Shown: positions 6,436 to 13,053 of the stretch, in pieces | Layout: every line of letters begins with the position of its first letter | How positions within the stretch are numbered: the first letter of the stretch is position 1 | Origin: Pseudomonadales bacterium | Lineage (GTDB): Bacteria > Pseudomonadota > Gammaproteobacteria > Pseudomonadales > Pseudohongiellaceae | Reading direction: 5' to 3' | Assembly (NCBI GenBank): GCA_022360535.1 | Contig: JAKSCP010000302.1 | Location: forward strand, 1 to 16,850 | DNA: 16,850 bases | Translations under genes and position numbers: made by a program | Notes under the pieces: model-generated | The model's input: the letters and a program-made list of their open reading frames with translations, nothing else | The model's database searches: none | What the model was told of the DNA's origin: nothing

Positions 6436-7878
6436 ATGACTCGCTCCACCCTGTTCATTGCGCTGTTTCTCATCAACCTTGTTGTTGCGGGTTGTACTGG
6501 TGTCGGTACTGAAGATACTGGTATACGACAAGTGACCGTGCTGTATACCAACGACGAGCACGGCTGGATGGAAGGCATGGAAGAAGACCAGGGCGCTGCC
6601 AATCTTTATGCGCTGTGGCAATCCAGAGAAGGCTATACCTCAGATGGCCCATTCCTTGTTCTTAGTGGCGGTGACAACTGGACGGGACCGGCCATTTCCA
6701 CCTGGACTCAGGGCGAAAGCATGGTGGAAGTGATGAATGCCATGAACTATGACGCCTCTGCCGTTGGAAACCACGAATTCGATTTCGGCCTGGAAGCACT
6801 GAAGCGCCGCACTGCACAGGCCCGTTACCCATACCTCAGCGCCAACACACGCTGGAAATCCAATGGTGCGGTTCCCAACGACCTCGGCATTCTTCCTTAC
6901 TCCATCATCACGGTGAATGACGTGCGCTTTGGCATCATTGGCCTTACCACACGAGCTACACCCTTTGTCGCCAATCCAGCCTACGTCGCCGACCTGAACT
7001 TTATCGATTACGAAAGTGCCCTGCGCGAAACAGTACCAGTCGTTGAAGAAAATGATCCGGACATCCTGCTGGTTATCTCCCACGTTTGCGTGGCTGAGTT
7101 AGAGCCACTGATTCGCAACACGCAGGATCTGGGAATCGCCATGATGGGTGCCGGTCACTGCAATGAACTTGTGGCAAGACGCATCGGCGAAACTGTGTTA
7201 CTCGGAGGCGGCTACCACTTCTCTTCTTACGCACGGGCGCGCTTCACTTTTGACACAGAGTCTGAAGAACTTTTACGTACCACCTTTCGCGCCAATGATT
7301 ACCGCAACAGTAACACCGACGAATCGGTTGCAACCCTGGTATCGAAGTGGTCACAACAGATGGAAGTAATTCTCTCTGAGGAAATCGCCCATCTCGCTTC
7401 CACGCTGCCAATGGGCAGTGAAAAACTGCAACAACTGATAGTGAATTCCTGGCTGGAAGCTGACCCCACCGCAGACGTTGCCATTACCAACGCCGGCGGC
7501 ATTCGCACTGATCTGTCTGCAGGCCTGATTGATGTCCGCTCCATGGTGGCCCTCATGCCCTTTGACAACACCATCATCGCCGCCACAGTAACTGGCGCGA
7601 CATTGGAGCAGGCAATTGACGAAGGAGGACGACCAGTGCTGGGCGGCCTGACTAGACGCGGGGGCGAATGGATAGTCGAACGAAGTGGTGAGCCACTGCG
7701 AGCCGATCAGGAGTATCGTGTCTTACTCAACAGCTTCATGTACGCAGGCGGTGATAATTTTGGTGCGATTGCAGAGGCTGACCCCAACGGATTCGACACA
7801 GGAGTTAATTACCGCCAACCATTTCAGGACTGGTTAAAAAACCAATCGAGCTCCAGATCCAATCCATTGAAGTTCTAG
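6436..7878 (+). CDS. 5'-nucleotidase family metallophosphoesterase lipoprotein
   Basis: The ATG at 6436 gives 480 residues with a lipoprotein signal (MTRSTLFIALFLINLVVAGC, lipobox Cys20). The TTG at 6361 would place 25 unrelated residues before it. The N-terminal phosphoesterase domain has the two-metal motifs: YTNDEHG (Asp40, His42), GGDNWTG (Asp80), GNHEFD (Asn112, His113), SHV (His216) and GAGHCNE (His241, Asn243). This spacing closely follows E. coli UshA, where the last ligand is Gln. The C-terminal domain has NAGGIRTDL (352 onward), MPFDNTI and MYAGGDNFG (436-443), the nucleotide-binding elements. It probably hydrolyses nucleotides or similar phosphoesters at the cell surface or in the periplasm, releasing phosphate; the exact substrate is not readable. 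It lies 127 nt after the DUF1501 gene and may have its own promoter. Confidence 0.9.
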   Translation: MTRSTLFIALFLINLVVAGCTGVGTEDTGIRQVTVLYTNDEHGWMEGMEEDQGAANLYALWQSREGYTSDGPFLVLSGGDNWTGPAISTWTQGESMVEVMNAMNYDASAVGNHEFDFGLEALKRRTAQARYPYLSANTRWKSNGAVPNDLGILPYSIITVNDVRFGIIGLTTRATPFVANPAYVADLNFIDYESALRETVPVVEENDPDILLVISHVCVAELEPLIRNTQDLGIAMMGAGHCNELVARRIGETVLLGGGYHFSSYARARFTFDTESEELLRTTFRANDYRNSNTDESVATLVSKWSQQMEVILSEEIAHLASTLPMGSEKLQQLIVNSWLEADPTADVAITNAGGIRTDLSAGLIDVRSMVALMPFDNTIIAATVTGATLEQAIDEGGRPVLGGLTRRGGEWIVERSGEPLRADQEYRVLLNSFMYAGGDNFGAIAEADPNGFDTGVNYRQPFQDWLKNQSSSRSNPLKF

Positions 7879-7901
7879 AGCACCAAACCAAGTCTAATCC
7901 A

Positions 7902-8987
7902 CTAGGCAATTTTTCGATTCAACCAATCGAGAATCACACGATTTACTTCTTCCGGTTTTTCCTGCTGCGTCCAATGCCCGCTTCCTGCCACAGTGTACTT
8001 CTCTAAATCGGAAATAAAATCTTCCATACCATTGGCCGAAGTAGGCGGAAGAATCACGTCATGCTCAGCCCCCACATAGAGACAGGGCACTTCAATGCGT
8101 GATGCCGCATTGGCCATGACTGTCCCCATCCGAGGGATGGCACGATACCAATTTAGTCCGCCAGTAAAGCCAGTGGCTTCGTAAGTCTCGGTGAAATATT
8201 GCATCACCTCTTCAGGCAAGAAAGGTTCGCCCGGAGGATCGTCTCTCTCTAACATCGCCAGCAAGTTCATCTGCCTTTCCGGAGAATCTTCCGGATAGTT
8301 GGGAAAGTTCTCTGCGTCCCAAATATCCACCCCACCACGGCTCAAGAAAAAATCGAAGGTCTTGCGCACGTCAGCTTCCAATGCTGCTTCAGCCTGCCCG
8401 GGAGGCATGAAAGTCGCCACATAGTAATTTGGGGTCATCACTATGTTGTTACGCACTGCATCATCTGCCGGAGGCAAATCTGTGGGACGGCCTGCTGCCG
8501 TATTCAAGCCGATGATTCCCAAACACCGATCAGGATGCAGTCTACCCATCGCCCACACCACAGCGCCACCCCAGTCGTGGCCGCAGAACACGGCACGATC
8601 GATTCCCTTGGCATCCAGCATTCCAACCAGATCATCGCAGAATATCCCCATATCATATTGCATCGGATCATCAGGACCGCCGGTCAGTCCGTAACCCCGT
8701 TGATCGGGAGCAATACCATGAAAACCTGCGGCGGCGACCGCATCCAATTGATGTCGCCAACTAAAAGCCAGTTCCGGAAATCCGTGACAAAAGACAATGG
8801 CAGGGCCACTGCCCTTTTCATACACCGCCATGGAAATACCATTGGTATCGACAAAAGTTGGCGCGGGCATCATGGGCGCGGGTCTCACACCACTCGATTG
8901 ACCGTGTACGGCCGGCACATTGCTCAGTGTTAACCCAAGGGCCGCATAACTCGAACTCTGAAGAAACTGACGTCTGGAGAACTTCAT
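7902..8987 (-). CDS. Tat-exported alpha/beta hydrolase, epoxide hydrolase type
   Basis: The 361-residue product begins with a textbook Tat motif (SRRQFLQ) and hydrophobic stretch, cleaved near VHG-Q. The mature part is an alpha/beta hydrolase of the soluble epoxide hydrolase group. It has the oxyanion motif HGFPE (68-72), a DQRGYG turn (95-100), the nucleophile Asp138 in GHDWGG (136-141), Asp310 in GAEHD and His338 in GSGHW as the rest of the triad. The cap domain carries NYYVATFMPPGQAEAAL and GLNWYR. Their tyrosines (about 188/189 and 281) correspond to the two ring-opening tyrosines of epoxide hydrolases. Asp rather than Ser or Cys as nucleophile and the tyrosine pair favour an epoxide hydrolase over a haloalkane dehalogenase or esterase. 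It converges with the nucleotidase gene over a 23-nt gap. Confidence 0.9.
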   Translation of the reverse strand: MKFSRRQFLQSSSYAALGLTLSNVPAVHGQSSGVRPAPMMPAPTFVDTNGISMAVYEKGSGPAIVFCHGFPELAFSWRHQLDAVAAAGFHGIAPDQRGYGLTGGPDDPMQYDMGIFCDDLVGMLDAKGIDRAVFCGHDWGGAVVWAMGRLHPDRCLGIIGLNTAAGRPTDLPPADDAVRNNIVMTPNYYVATFMPPGQAEAALEADVRKTFDFFLSRGGVDIWDAENFPNYPEDSPERQMNLLAMLERDDPPGEPFLPEEVMQYFTETYEATGFTGGLNWYRAIPRMGTVMANAASRIEVPCLYVGAEHDVILPPTSANGMEDFISDLEKYTVAGSGHWTQQEKPEEVNRVILDWLNRKIA

Positions 8988-9071
8988 AATGAAAACCTGG
9001 AAAGCCTAAGTGTCGTGAAGGCCAAGCTAATACAAATCCGCACAAACTAAAAGCTCTAAGACTATCAATAC

Positions 9072-9101
9072 GGGACAATTTGTGACGCCTGCCTGGATAA
9101 T
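9072..9101 (+). promoter_or_regulatory. Possible sigma-70 promoter of the DUF3445 gene
   Basis: GATAAT (9096-9101) is a good -10 match, and GGGACA (9072-9077) is a partial -35 match 18 nt upstream. Transcription would start only about 10 nt before the ATG at 9118, giving a very short leader, and no Shine-Dalgarno is present before this ATG. The heptamer TGACGCC occurs twice (9083-9089 and 9111-9117) across this region. Assignment is by consensus only. Confidence 0.28.
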
Positions 9102-9117
9102 CAGTTAAGCTGACGCC

Positions 9118-10008
9118 ATGGGCCTGAACACTGCCGTGCAACCAATTTATTTCCCCGACCCCGAGCAGCAAACTGTTTTGCGCATGGGACTGCAAAACCT
9201 GTCGTTGGACAATTGGTTACATCTGGATGAGGATTTTGTGGCATTCCACCAGCACAAGCTGGAACTAAAAGCCTTGAGCGATGATTCAGTCAGCAGGGAA
9301 ACCAAAGGCGCCGAGGAAGTAATTGAAGAGTTCAATAACTTTCTACTCAAGCATTTGCTGGAACACCATGCTAAGCAGTTTCTATTGCACAATGAACGCC
9401 TGCAACACAAACCGAGCCAACTGGAATTCGATGCCCCTGCAACAACGTTGTGGCAAAGCTCGTTGTGGGTTCAGGACGACATCTGCCTTCTACAACCTCA
9501 GGGAAGCACCTACGTATTAAGCGCAGCCAGTCTTTGCTCGCCCTCAAACTGGCGGCTGGAAGACAAAATTGGCCACACGGTAGAGTGGATTCACAAACCT
9601 GTACCGAACTATCAATACGCACTCAGCGAGCGAGTGGACACATTGCTTGCCCGTCTGAAACCTGAGCAACCGGTGATGCGCTTCAACTGGTCAGTGCAAA
9701 ACAGCAACGAGCTAAACTGGCATGAAAATTCTGAGAGAAACCTAGATCACAGCCAGGGCAGCTGCGAATTCTATTGGCGAGTTGAGCGACAGGCACTACT
9801 GAAGCTGCCAGCAACCGGGGCAATAGCATTTACTATTCGCATCTTCCTTCATAGCTTTGATGCTATGGAACAAGCCACAGAGGATGACAACAATCATAGA
9901 TTGAGCTTTAAACAGACCCTGGCTCAGATAATCGAGCGATTACCTGAGGAGACCCGACACTATAAAGGCCTGAACGAGAATCTACTCGAAAGACTGCAAC
10001 GTAAATAG
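9118..10008 (+). CDS. Heme-dependent oxidative N-demethylase family protein (DUF3445)
   Basis: The 296-residue protein carries the family signature blocks of DUF3445, whose characterised member is the heme-binding alpha subunit of the oxidative N-demethylase HdmABCD. Visible blocks are LSAASLCSPSNWRLEDKIG (134-152), IHKPVPNY (158-165), RFNWSV (188-193), RVERQALLKLP (221-231) and FTIRIFL (238-244). No signal peptide is seen, so it should be cytoplasmic. The known complex demethylates a secondary amine using O2 and partner reductase and tetrahydrofolate-linked subunits. No such partner genes lie in this window, so the substrate here is open. Its 3' end overlaps the convergent PPIase gene by 27 nt. 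The divergent neighbour is the epoxide hydrolase, 130 nt away. Confidence 0.88.
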   Translation: MGLNTAVQPIYFPDPEQQTVLRMGLQNLSLDNWLHLDEDFVAFHQHKLELKALSDDSVSRETKGAEEVIEEFNNFLLKHLLEHHAKQFLLHNERLQHKPSQLEFDAPATTLWQSSLWVQDDICLLQPQGSTYVLSAASLCSPSNWRLEDKIGHTVEWIHKPVPNYQYALSERVDTLLARLKPEQPVMRFNWSVQNSNELNWHENSERNLDHSQGSCEFYWRVERQALLKLPATGAIAFTIRIFLHSFDAMEQATEDDNNHRLSFKQTLAQIIERLPEETRHYKGLNENLLERLQRK

Positions 10009-10938
10009 CAGTTGGTCAGCATCGGTTAAGGAAAGAACCAGATTGCGATAGGCAACTGTGCCATCCACTTCAAGCTCTGGGATAACAAGTTGTCCAGTTA
10101 TATCATCGAAAGTGGAGTAGCCTTCTTCCGCCGTTGGTAGCGAAACAACGGTCTCGGCACGACCACGAATCACGACCTCTGGATCCTGGGATTCGATGGC
10201 GAACGCAAGCTCCACAATCCCTGAACTTCCAGCATCCACTCTGAGGATCAGTTCGCCGCTACTGTTATCAAATCGATTCGGTGCCTGGGCTGAAGTTATC
10301 ACCTCCATGTTGGTGAAAATAAAATTGTTGCGGGTCAGGTTGGAACCATCAAAATTGATGACGGGTAGTTCGGAAAACTGCACATTCTGGGAATCAATTG
10401 GCGCCACGATAGAAACGCGACCCAGAGCACCAATGGAATCCACAACGGTCATACCATCATCAATCACTCGACCGAAGACGGTGAACCCCCCATTGTCAGA
10501 ATCCAGAAAGGTATTGTCTGAGAGATTCACAAACCACTGGCTGGTGGCGCTATCTGGATTGCCAGCAACCTTTGCCATGGCGACCGTACCACGCACATTG
10601 GACTGGCCGGGTTCGTTGGCAATTGGGCCATCGGTATCTATTGCCTCAATATTTAGCGATCCACTGGGCAGCGTGAATCCCCCGCCCTGAATAACAAAAT
10701 CCGGGACCATGCGATGAACAAATGAGTCGATGTAGCGACCACTGTTCACGTAATTCAGAAAATTTTGCACCGTGCCCGGTGTAACAGAATCAAACAACTC
10801 GATTGAGAAGTCCCCCAGCGTGGTTGAAACTCTCACTACGGTTTGTGCCTGCAAGCTGGAGACAAAACCGCTTAACAACAGCGATAAAATAACTACTGCC
10901 AGGTTCTTGCGGGCTACTTCGAAACTGCTACTGCTCAT
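9982..10938 (-). CDS. Exported cyclophilin-type peptidyl-prolyl cis-trans isomerase with C-terminal extension
   Basis: The ATG at 10938, with AAAGGA 6 nt upstream, gives 318 residues; a TTG at 10956 would add six residues and touches the terminator. A Sec signal (hydrophobic LAVVILSLLLSGFVSS, cleavage near LQA-Q) sends it to the periplasm. The cyclophilin domain (about 34-175) has FVHRMVPDFVIQGGG (73-87, catalytic Arg76), MAKVAGNPDSATSQWFVNL (121-139) and FTVFGRV. It accelerates prolyl isomerisation during folding of exported proteins. Bacterial periplasmic PpiA-type enzymes end after this domain. Here about 130 further residues follow, closing with a beta module (about 274-318) like the two at the N-terminus of the large cytochrome protein. 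It converges on the DUF3445 gene with a 27-nt overlap. Confidence 0.92.
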   Translation of the reverse strand: MSSSSFEVARKNLAVVILSLLLSGFVSSLQAQTVVRVSTTLGDFSIELFDSVTPGTVQNFLNYVNSGRYIDSFVHRMVPDFVIQGGGFTLPSGSLNIEAIDTDGPIANEPGQSNVRGTVAMAKVAGNPDSATSQWFVNLSDNTFLDSDNGGFTVFGRVIDDGMTVVDSIGALGRVSIVAPIDSQNVQFSELPVINFDGSNLTRNNFIFTNMEVITSAQAPNRFDNSSGELILRVDAGSSGIVELAFAIESQDPEVVIRGRAETVVSLPTAEEGYSTFDDITGQLVIPELEVDGTVAYRNLVLSLTDADQLLFTLQSFE

Positions 10939-10944
10939 AAATTT

Positions 10945-10950
10945 TCCTTT
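10945..10950 (-). promoter_or_regulatory. Ribosome binding site of the PPIase gene
   Basis: On the minus strand AAAGGA lies 6 nt before the ATG at 10938. It decides the start in favour of this ATG over the in-frame TTG at 10956. The T-run of the upstream terminator ends only 7 nt before it. Confidence 0.65.
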
Positions 10951-10957
10951 AGCCAAT

Positions 10958-10996
10958 AAAAAAGGTGTCAGATGCTAGCACCTGACACCTTTTTTT
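10958..10996. terminator. Bidirectional Rho-independent terminator
   Basis: GGTGTCAG (10964-10971) pairs perfectly with CTGACACC (10982-10989) across a 10-nt loop that itself holds the palindrome TGCTAGCA. Seven T follow on the + strand (10990-10996). Six A precede on the left (10958-10963), which read as six T on the minus strand. The A/T runs also pair and lengthen the stem. On the minus strand it lies 10 nt after the stop of the NHL beta-propeller gene and would end that transcript. On the + strand it would stop antisense transcription entering that gene. Confidence 0.93.
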
Positions 10997-11006
10997 ACGT
11001 TAAATA

Positions 11007-12176
11007 TCAGGGAATCAGTCGCGGAATAAACTTTGTCACACCGCGGATAGGGCCCACTTCACCGGCATAGACATTACCTGCATTGTCCACAGTGACCCCT
11101 TCTCCCATAGATCCGACGCCTCCCATACCGGAGGACCGTTCAGGAGACACGTGTTCAGGCACGAAGAAAAACACCTCGCCAGTACGGGCGCTGCCGACAC
11201 GCAGACCTTTTCTCCAACCCCCGGGATTGTAATTGGGATCGGATTCAGAATCGATGGCATAGAGCCAGTCATTGCTGCGATCGATGAAGATGCCGCTATT
11301 GCGACTGAACTGATACCAGGTGTCGAGATGATCACCGTCCTGACTAAAAATCTGAATTCGATTATTACCTCTGTCGGCGACAAACAGACGGCCCTGGGAA
11401 TCCATCGCCAGCGAGTGTGGCGCTCTGAACTGGCCATCCTCCTGTCCCCATTCACCGAAATGACCAACATAGGTGCCGTCTGGCTCCCAGATTGTAATGC
11501 GACTCTTGGAGTCAGGCCCCGGGGAATTCTGGAATTGCGCGCTGTGAGTCTCGCCAATAAAGATGCGACCATTCGGTGCCACTAACACGTCATTGGGCTC
11601 AGTAAGATGAGTGGGCGGATCACCCATTTCACCGGGAGTGCCAATCACCATCAGCAGTTCACCTTCCGGGCTGAACTTGAGCACCGCACTGCCAATGTTT
11701 CTTGAGGCTGGATTGGCCTCTGCTTCAGCGCTGTTTGCCAAACGCGCATCGGCGATCCAGATATTACCCTCGGCATCCACATCCATGCCGTGTGGCCAGA
11801 GGATTTGACCGCCACCTAAGGAGGCAACCACTCTGCCTGAAGGATCGAGTTTTACAATAGGATCGATTTCTGGAAACAGTGCGCAGGAATTTACACCGCA
11901 GCGATCTCCGGCCCATATATGAACCCCATCGATGTCCACGTTGATGGCACTGACTGAACCCCAGTTTCTTGCATTGGGCAAAGTGCCAAAATCCCGCTGC
12001 GTCTCATAGGGATTAGGCAGATTATTAATAGGCTGCTGTCCTGCATGAGCTGCTGGCGTTATTGCACCAGGTTGAGCAACACTCGTGGTTGAAAAAGCCA
12101 AAGACAATGAAGCAGCAAGACCAAGCTTGCCGAGTGACCGAATAAACTGTTGGAGCCGAACTGTTGGCATCGTCAT
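11007..12176 (-). CDS. Exported NHL-repeat beta-propeller, PAL-like
   Basis: The ATG at 12176 gives 389 residues and has GGAGAGG 7 nt upstream; an ATG at 12203 would add nine residues without a ribosome site. A Sec signal peptide is cleaved near SVA-Q (about residue 34). The mature protein is a beta-propeller with NHL-type repeats: ILWPHGMDVDAEGNIWIAD (from about 125), PNDVLVAPNGRIFIGETH (194 onward), PHSLAMDSQGRLFVADRGNN (253 onward) and EGVTVDNAGNVYAGEVG near the end. RCGVNSC (92-98) suggests a disulfide. The WPHG block resembles peptidyl-alpha-hydroxyglycine lyase (PAL) propellers, which cleave a C-N bond using zinc, but whether the full catalytic set is present cannot be decided by eye. 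It could also be a non-catalytic binding propeller. Confidence 0.87.
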   Translation of the reverse strand: MTMPTVRLQQFIRSLGKLGLAASLSLAFSTTSVAQPGAITPAAHAGQQPINNLPNPYETQRDFGTLPNARNWGSVSAINVDIDGVHIWAGDRCGVNSCALFPEIDPIVKLDPSGRVVASLGGGQILWPHGMDVDAEGNIWIADARLANSAEAEANPASRNIGSAVLKFSPEGELLMVIGTPGEMGDPPTHLTEPNDVLVAPNGRIFIGETHSAQFQNSPGPDSKSRITIWEPDGTYVGHFGEWGQEDGQFRAPHSLAMDSQGRLFVADRGNNRIQIFSQDGDHLDTWYQFSRNSGIFIDRSNDWLYAIDSESDPNYNPGGWRKGLRVGSARTGEVFFFVPEHVSPERSSGMGGVGSMGEGVTVDNAGNVYAGEVGPIRGVTKFIPRLIP

Positions 12177-12500
12177 TATTATTCCTCTCCCTGTTAATAC
12201 CATAATGGGGGGGTTACTAGACGGATAGTGTCATTGCCTCAGCTGGGCCGCTGAGGAGTAGGGAAAATGGACTGTCGACCCTGGCTTGTCAAGCGATGTA
12301 CCGGCTATGCCGACACGTTGGTTACTTTGTAACATTTGCAGTAAAGTCGAGGCTGGCGCATGAAATCGTCGAGCGCGAACCAATGCGCAAGTTGCGACTT
12401 CTGGACTCAGGCACCGTCGGTGTTTATGCTTCGCCCCCACTGACTCGAAGCCAGTCCCTGCAAAGCAGGCCAAAATAAGAAAACAAACGAGAACAACTCT
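12177..12500. other. Divergent intergenic region with three short inverted repeats
   Basis: This 324-nt stretch separates the NHL gene (-) from the 4-TM/symporter pair (+), so it should hold promoters for both. I see three dyads: CCTCAGC/GCTGAGG (12237-12243 and 12250-12256, 6-nt loop), GTTAC/GTAAC (12321-12325 and 12329-12333, 3-nt spacer) and AAGT/ACTT around 12389-12400. A run of seven G starts at 12207. No convincing -35/-10 pair stands out. Short opposing reading frames in 12231-12478 show no family features and look like noise. Confidence 0.4.
12184..12190 (-). promoter_or_regulatory. Ribosome binding site of the NHL propeller gene
   Basis: On the minus strand GGAGAGG stands 7 nt before the ATG at 12176. 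This supports that start over the ATG at 12203, which has only a C-rich stretch upstream. Confidence 0.6.
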
Positions 12501-13049
12501 ATGCTGCGCCCTGTGATTAACTGGATATTTGTGATTAGCCTAACCATGGGGCTGTTGATGATCGCCATCATGGCGGCGGATACCGTCCCGAATTCAGGCG
12601 GCTTAGCTCATCCCGAGCATGCAGGCATGCAGGTAGGAGACGATGGAGCAGAGAGGCTGGACTCGATTGGGGTTTTTGCGTTTCTTTTTCAGAGCCTGTT
12701 GTTGTCGCTGGTAGTTTGTCTGTCCATTCTAGGTGTCAGCGAGCGTCGTCGTAGTCCGCAATTGCTTGCCCTGATGGGTGCCAGTCTGATTTTCATGCTG
12801 TTTGTCTGGTGGCAAATGTACTCCGGCCATCAAGCGTATCTGGCCACCGGTGAGACAGGCTATTTCATGGGTTTCCCTACCGCCACCGCCTGGCAAGTCT
12901 ACGGTACCTGGTTAGGCGCAATACCATTGATCCTTATCTACTCAATCGGTTTCAGAAAATACATCTACACCAAAGAAGATGAAGCGGCGTTCAATAAGCT
13001 GCTGATGGAAACCCGGGCAAAGAACGCCGCAGCCAAGGAATCGCGCTAG
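12501..13049 (+). CDS. Four-TM membrane protein, likely symporter partner
   Basis: I do not recognise a named family. The 182-residue protein has four hydrophobic segments at about 7-27, 56-78, 88-106 and 137-152. A loop rich in His, Gly and Asp lies between the first two (about 28-55). Arg-rich SERRRS (about 80-85) and a charged C-terminal tail (about 154-182, KYIYTKEDEAAF) point to both termini and the middle loop being cytoplasmic. The gene ends 4 nt before the SSS symporter gene, and that downstream gene lacks a close ribosome binding site, so translation is probably coupled. Small accessory membrane proteins are known for some SSS transporters (DUF485 with ActP, DUF4212), but those have about two TM segments. 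A role as accessory subunit is inferred. Confidence 0.72.
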   Translation: MLRPVINWIFVISLTMGLLMIAIMAADTVPNSGGLAHPEHAGMQVGDDGAERLDSIGVFAFLFQSLLLSLVVCLSILGVSERRRSPQLLALMGASLIFMLFVWWQMYSGHQAYLATGETGYFMGFPTATAWQVYGTWLGAIPLILIYSIGFRKYIYTKEDEAAFNKLLMETRAKNAAAKESR

Positions 13050-13053
13050 CCAC

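Noticed and set aside
7156..7164. GHCN in the nucleotidase as a broken metal site
   Set aside because: Many relatives have GHxH, but E. coli UshA has Gln at the last position, so Asn is a plausible ligand. All other ligands are present.
10196..10690. 164-residue + strand reading frame inside the PPIase gene
   Set aside because: Antisense shadow; the minus-strand frame has clear cyclophilin motifs.
12231..12478. Two opposing short reading frames in the divergent gap
   Set aside because: No family features, no ribosome site, and they overlap each other; the region fits a promoter region better.
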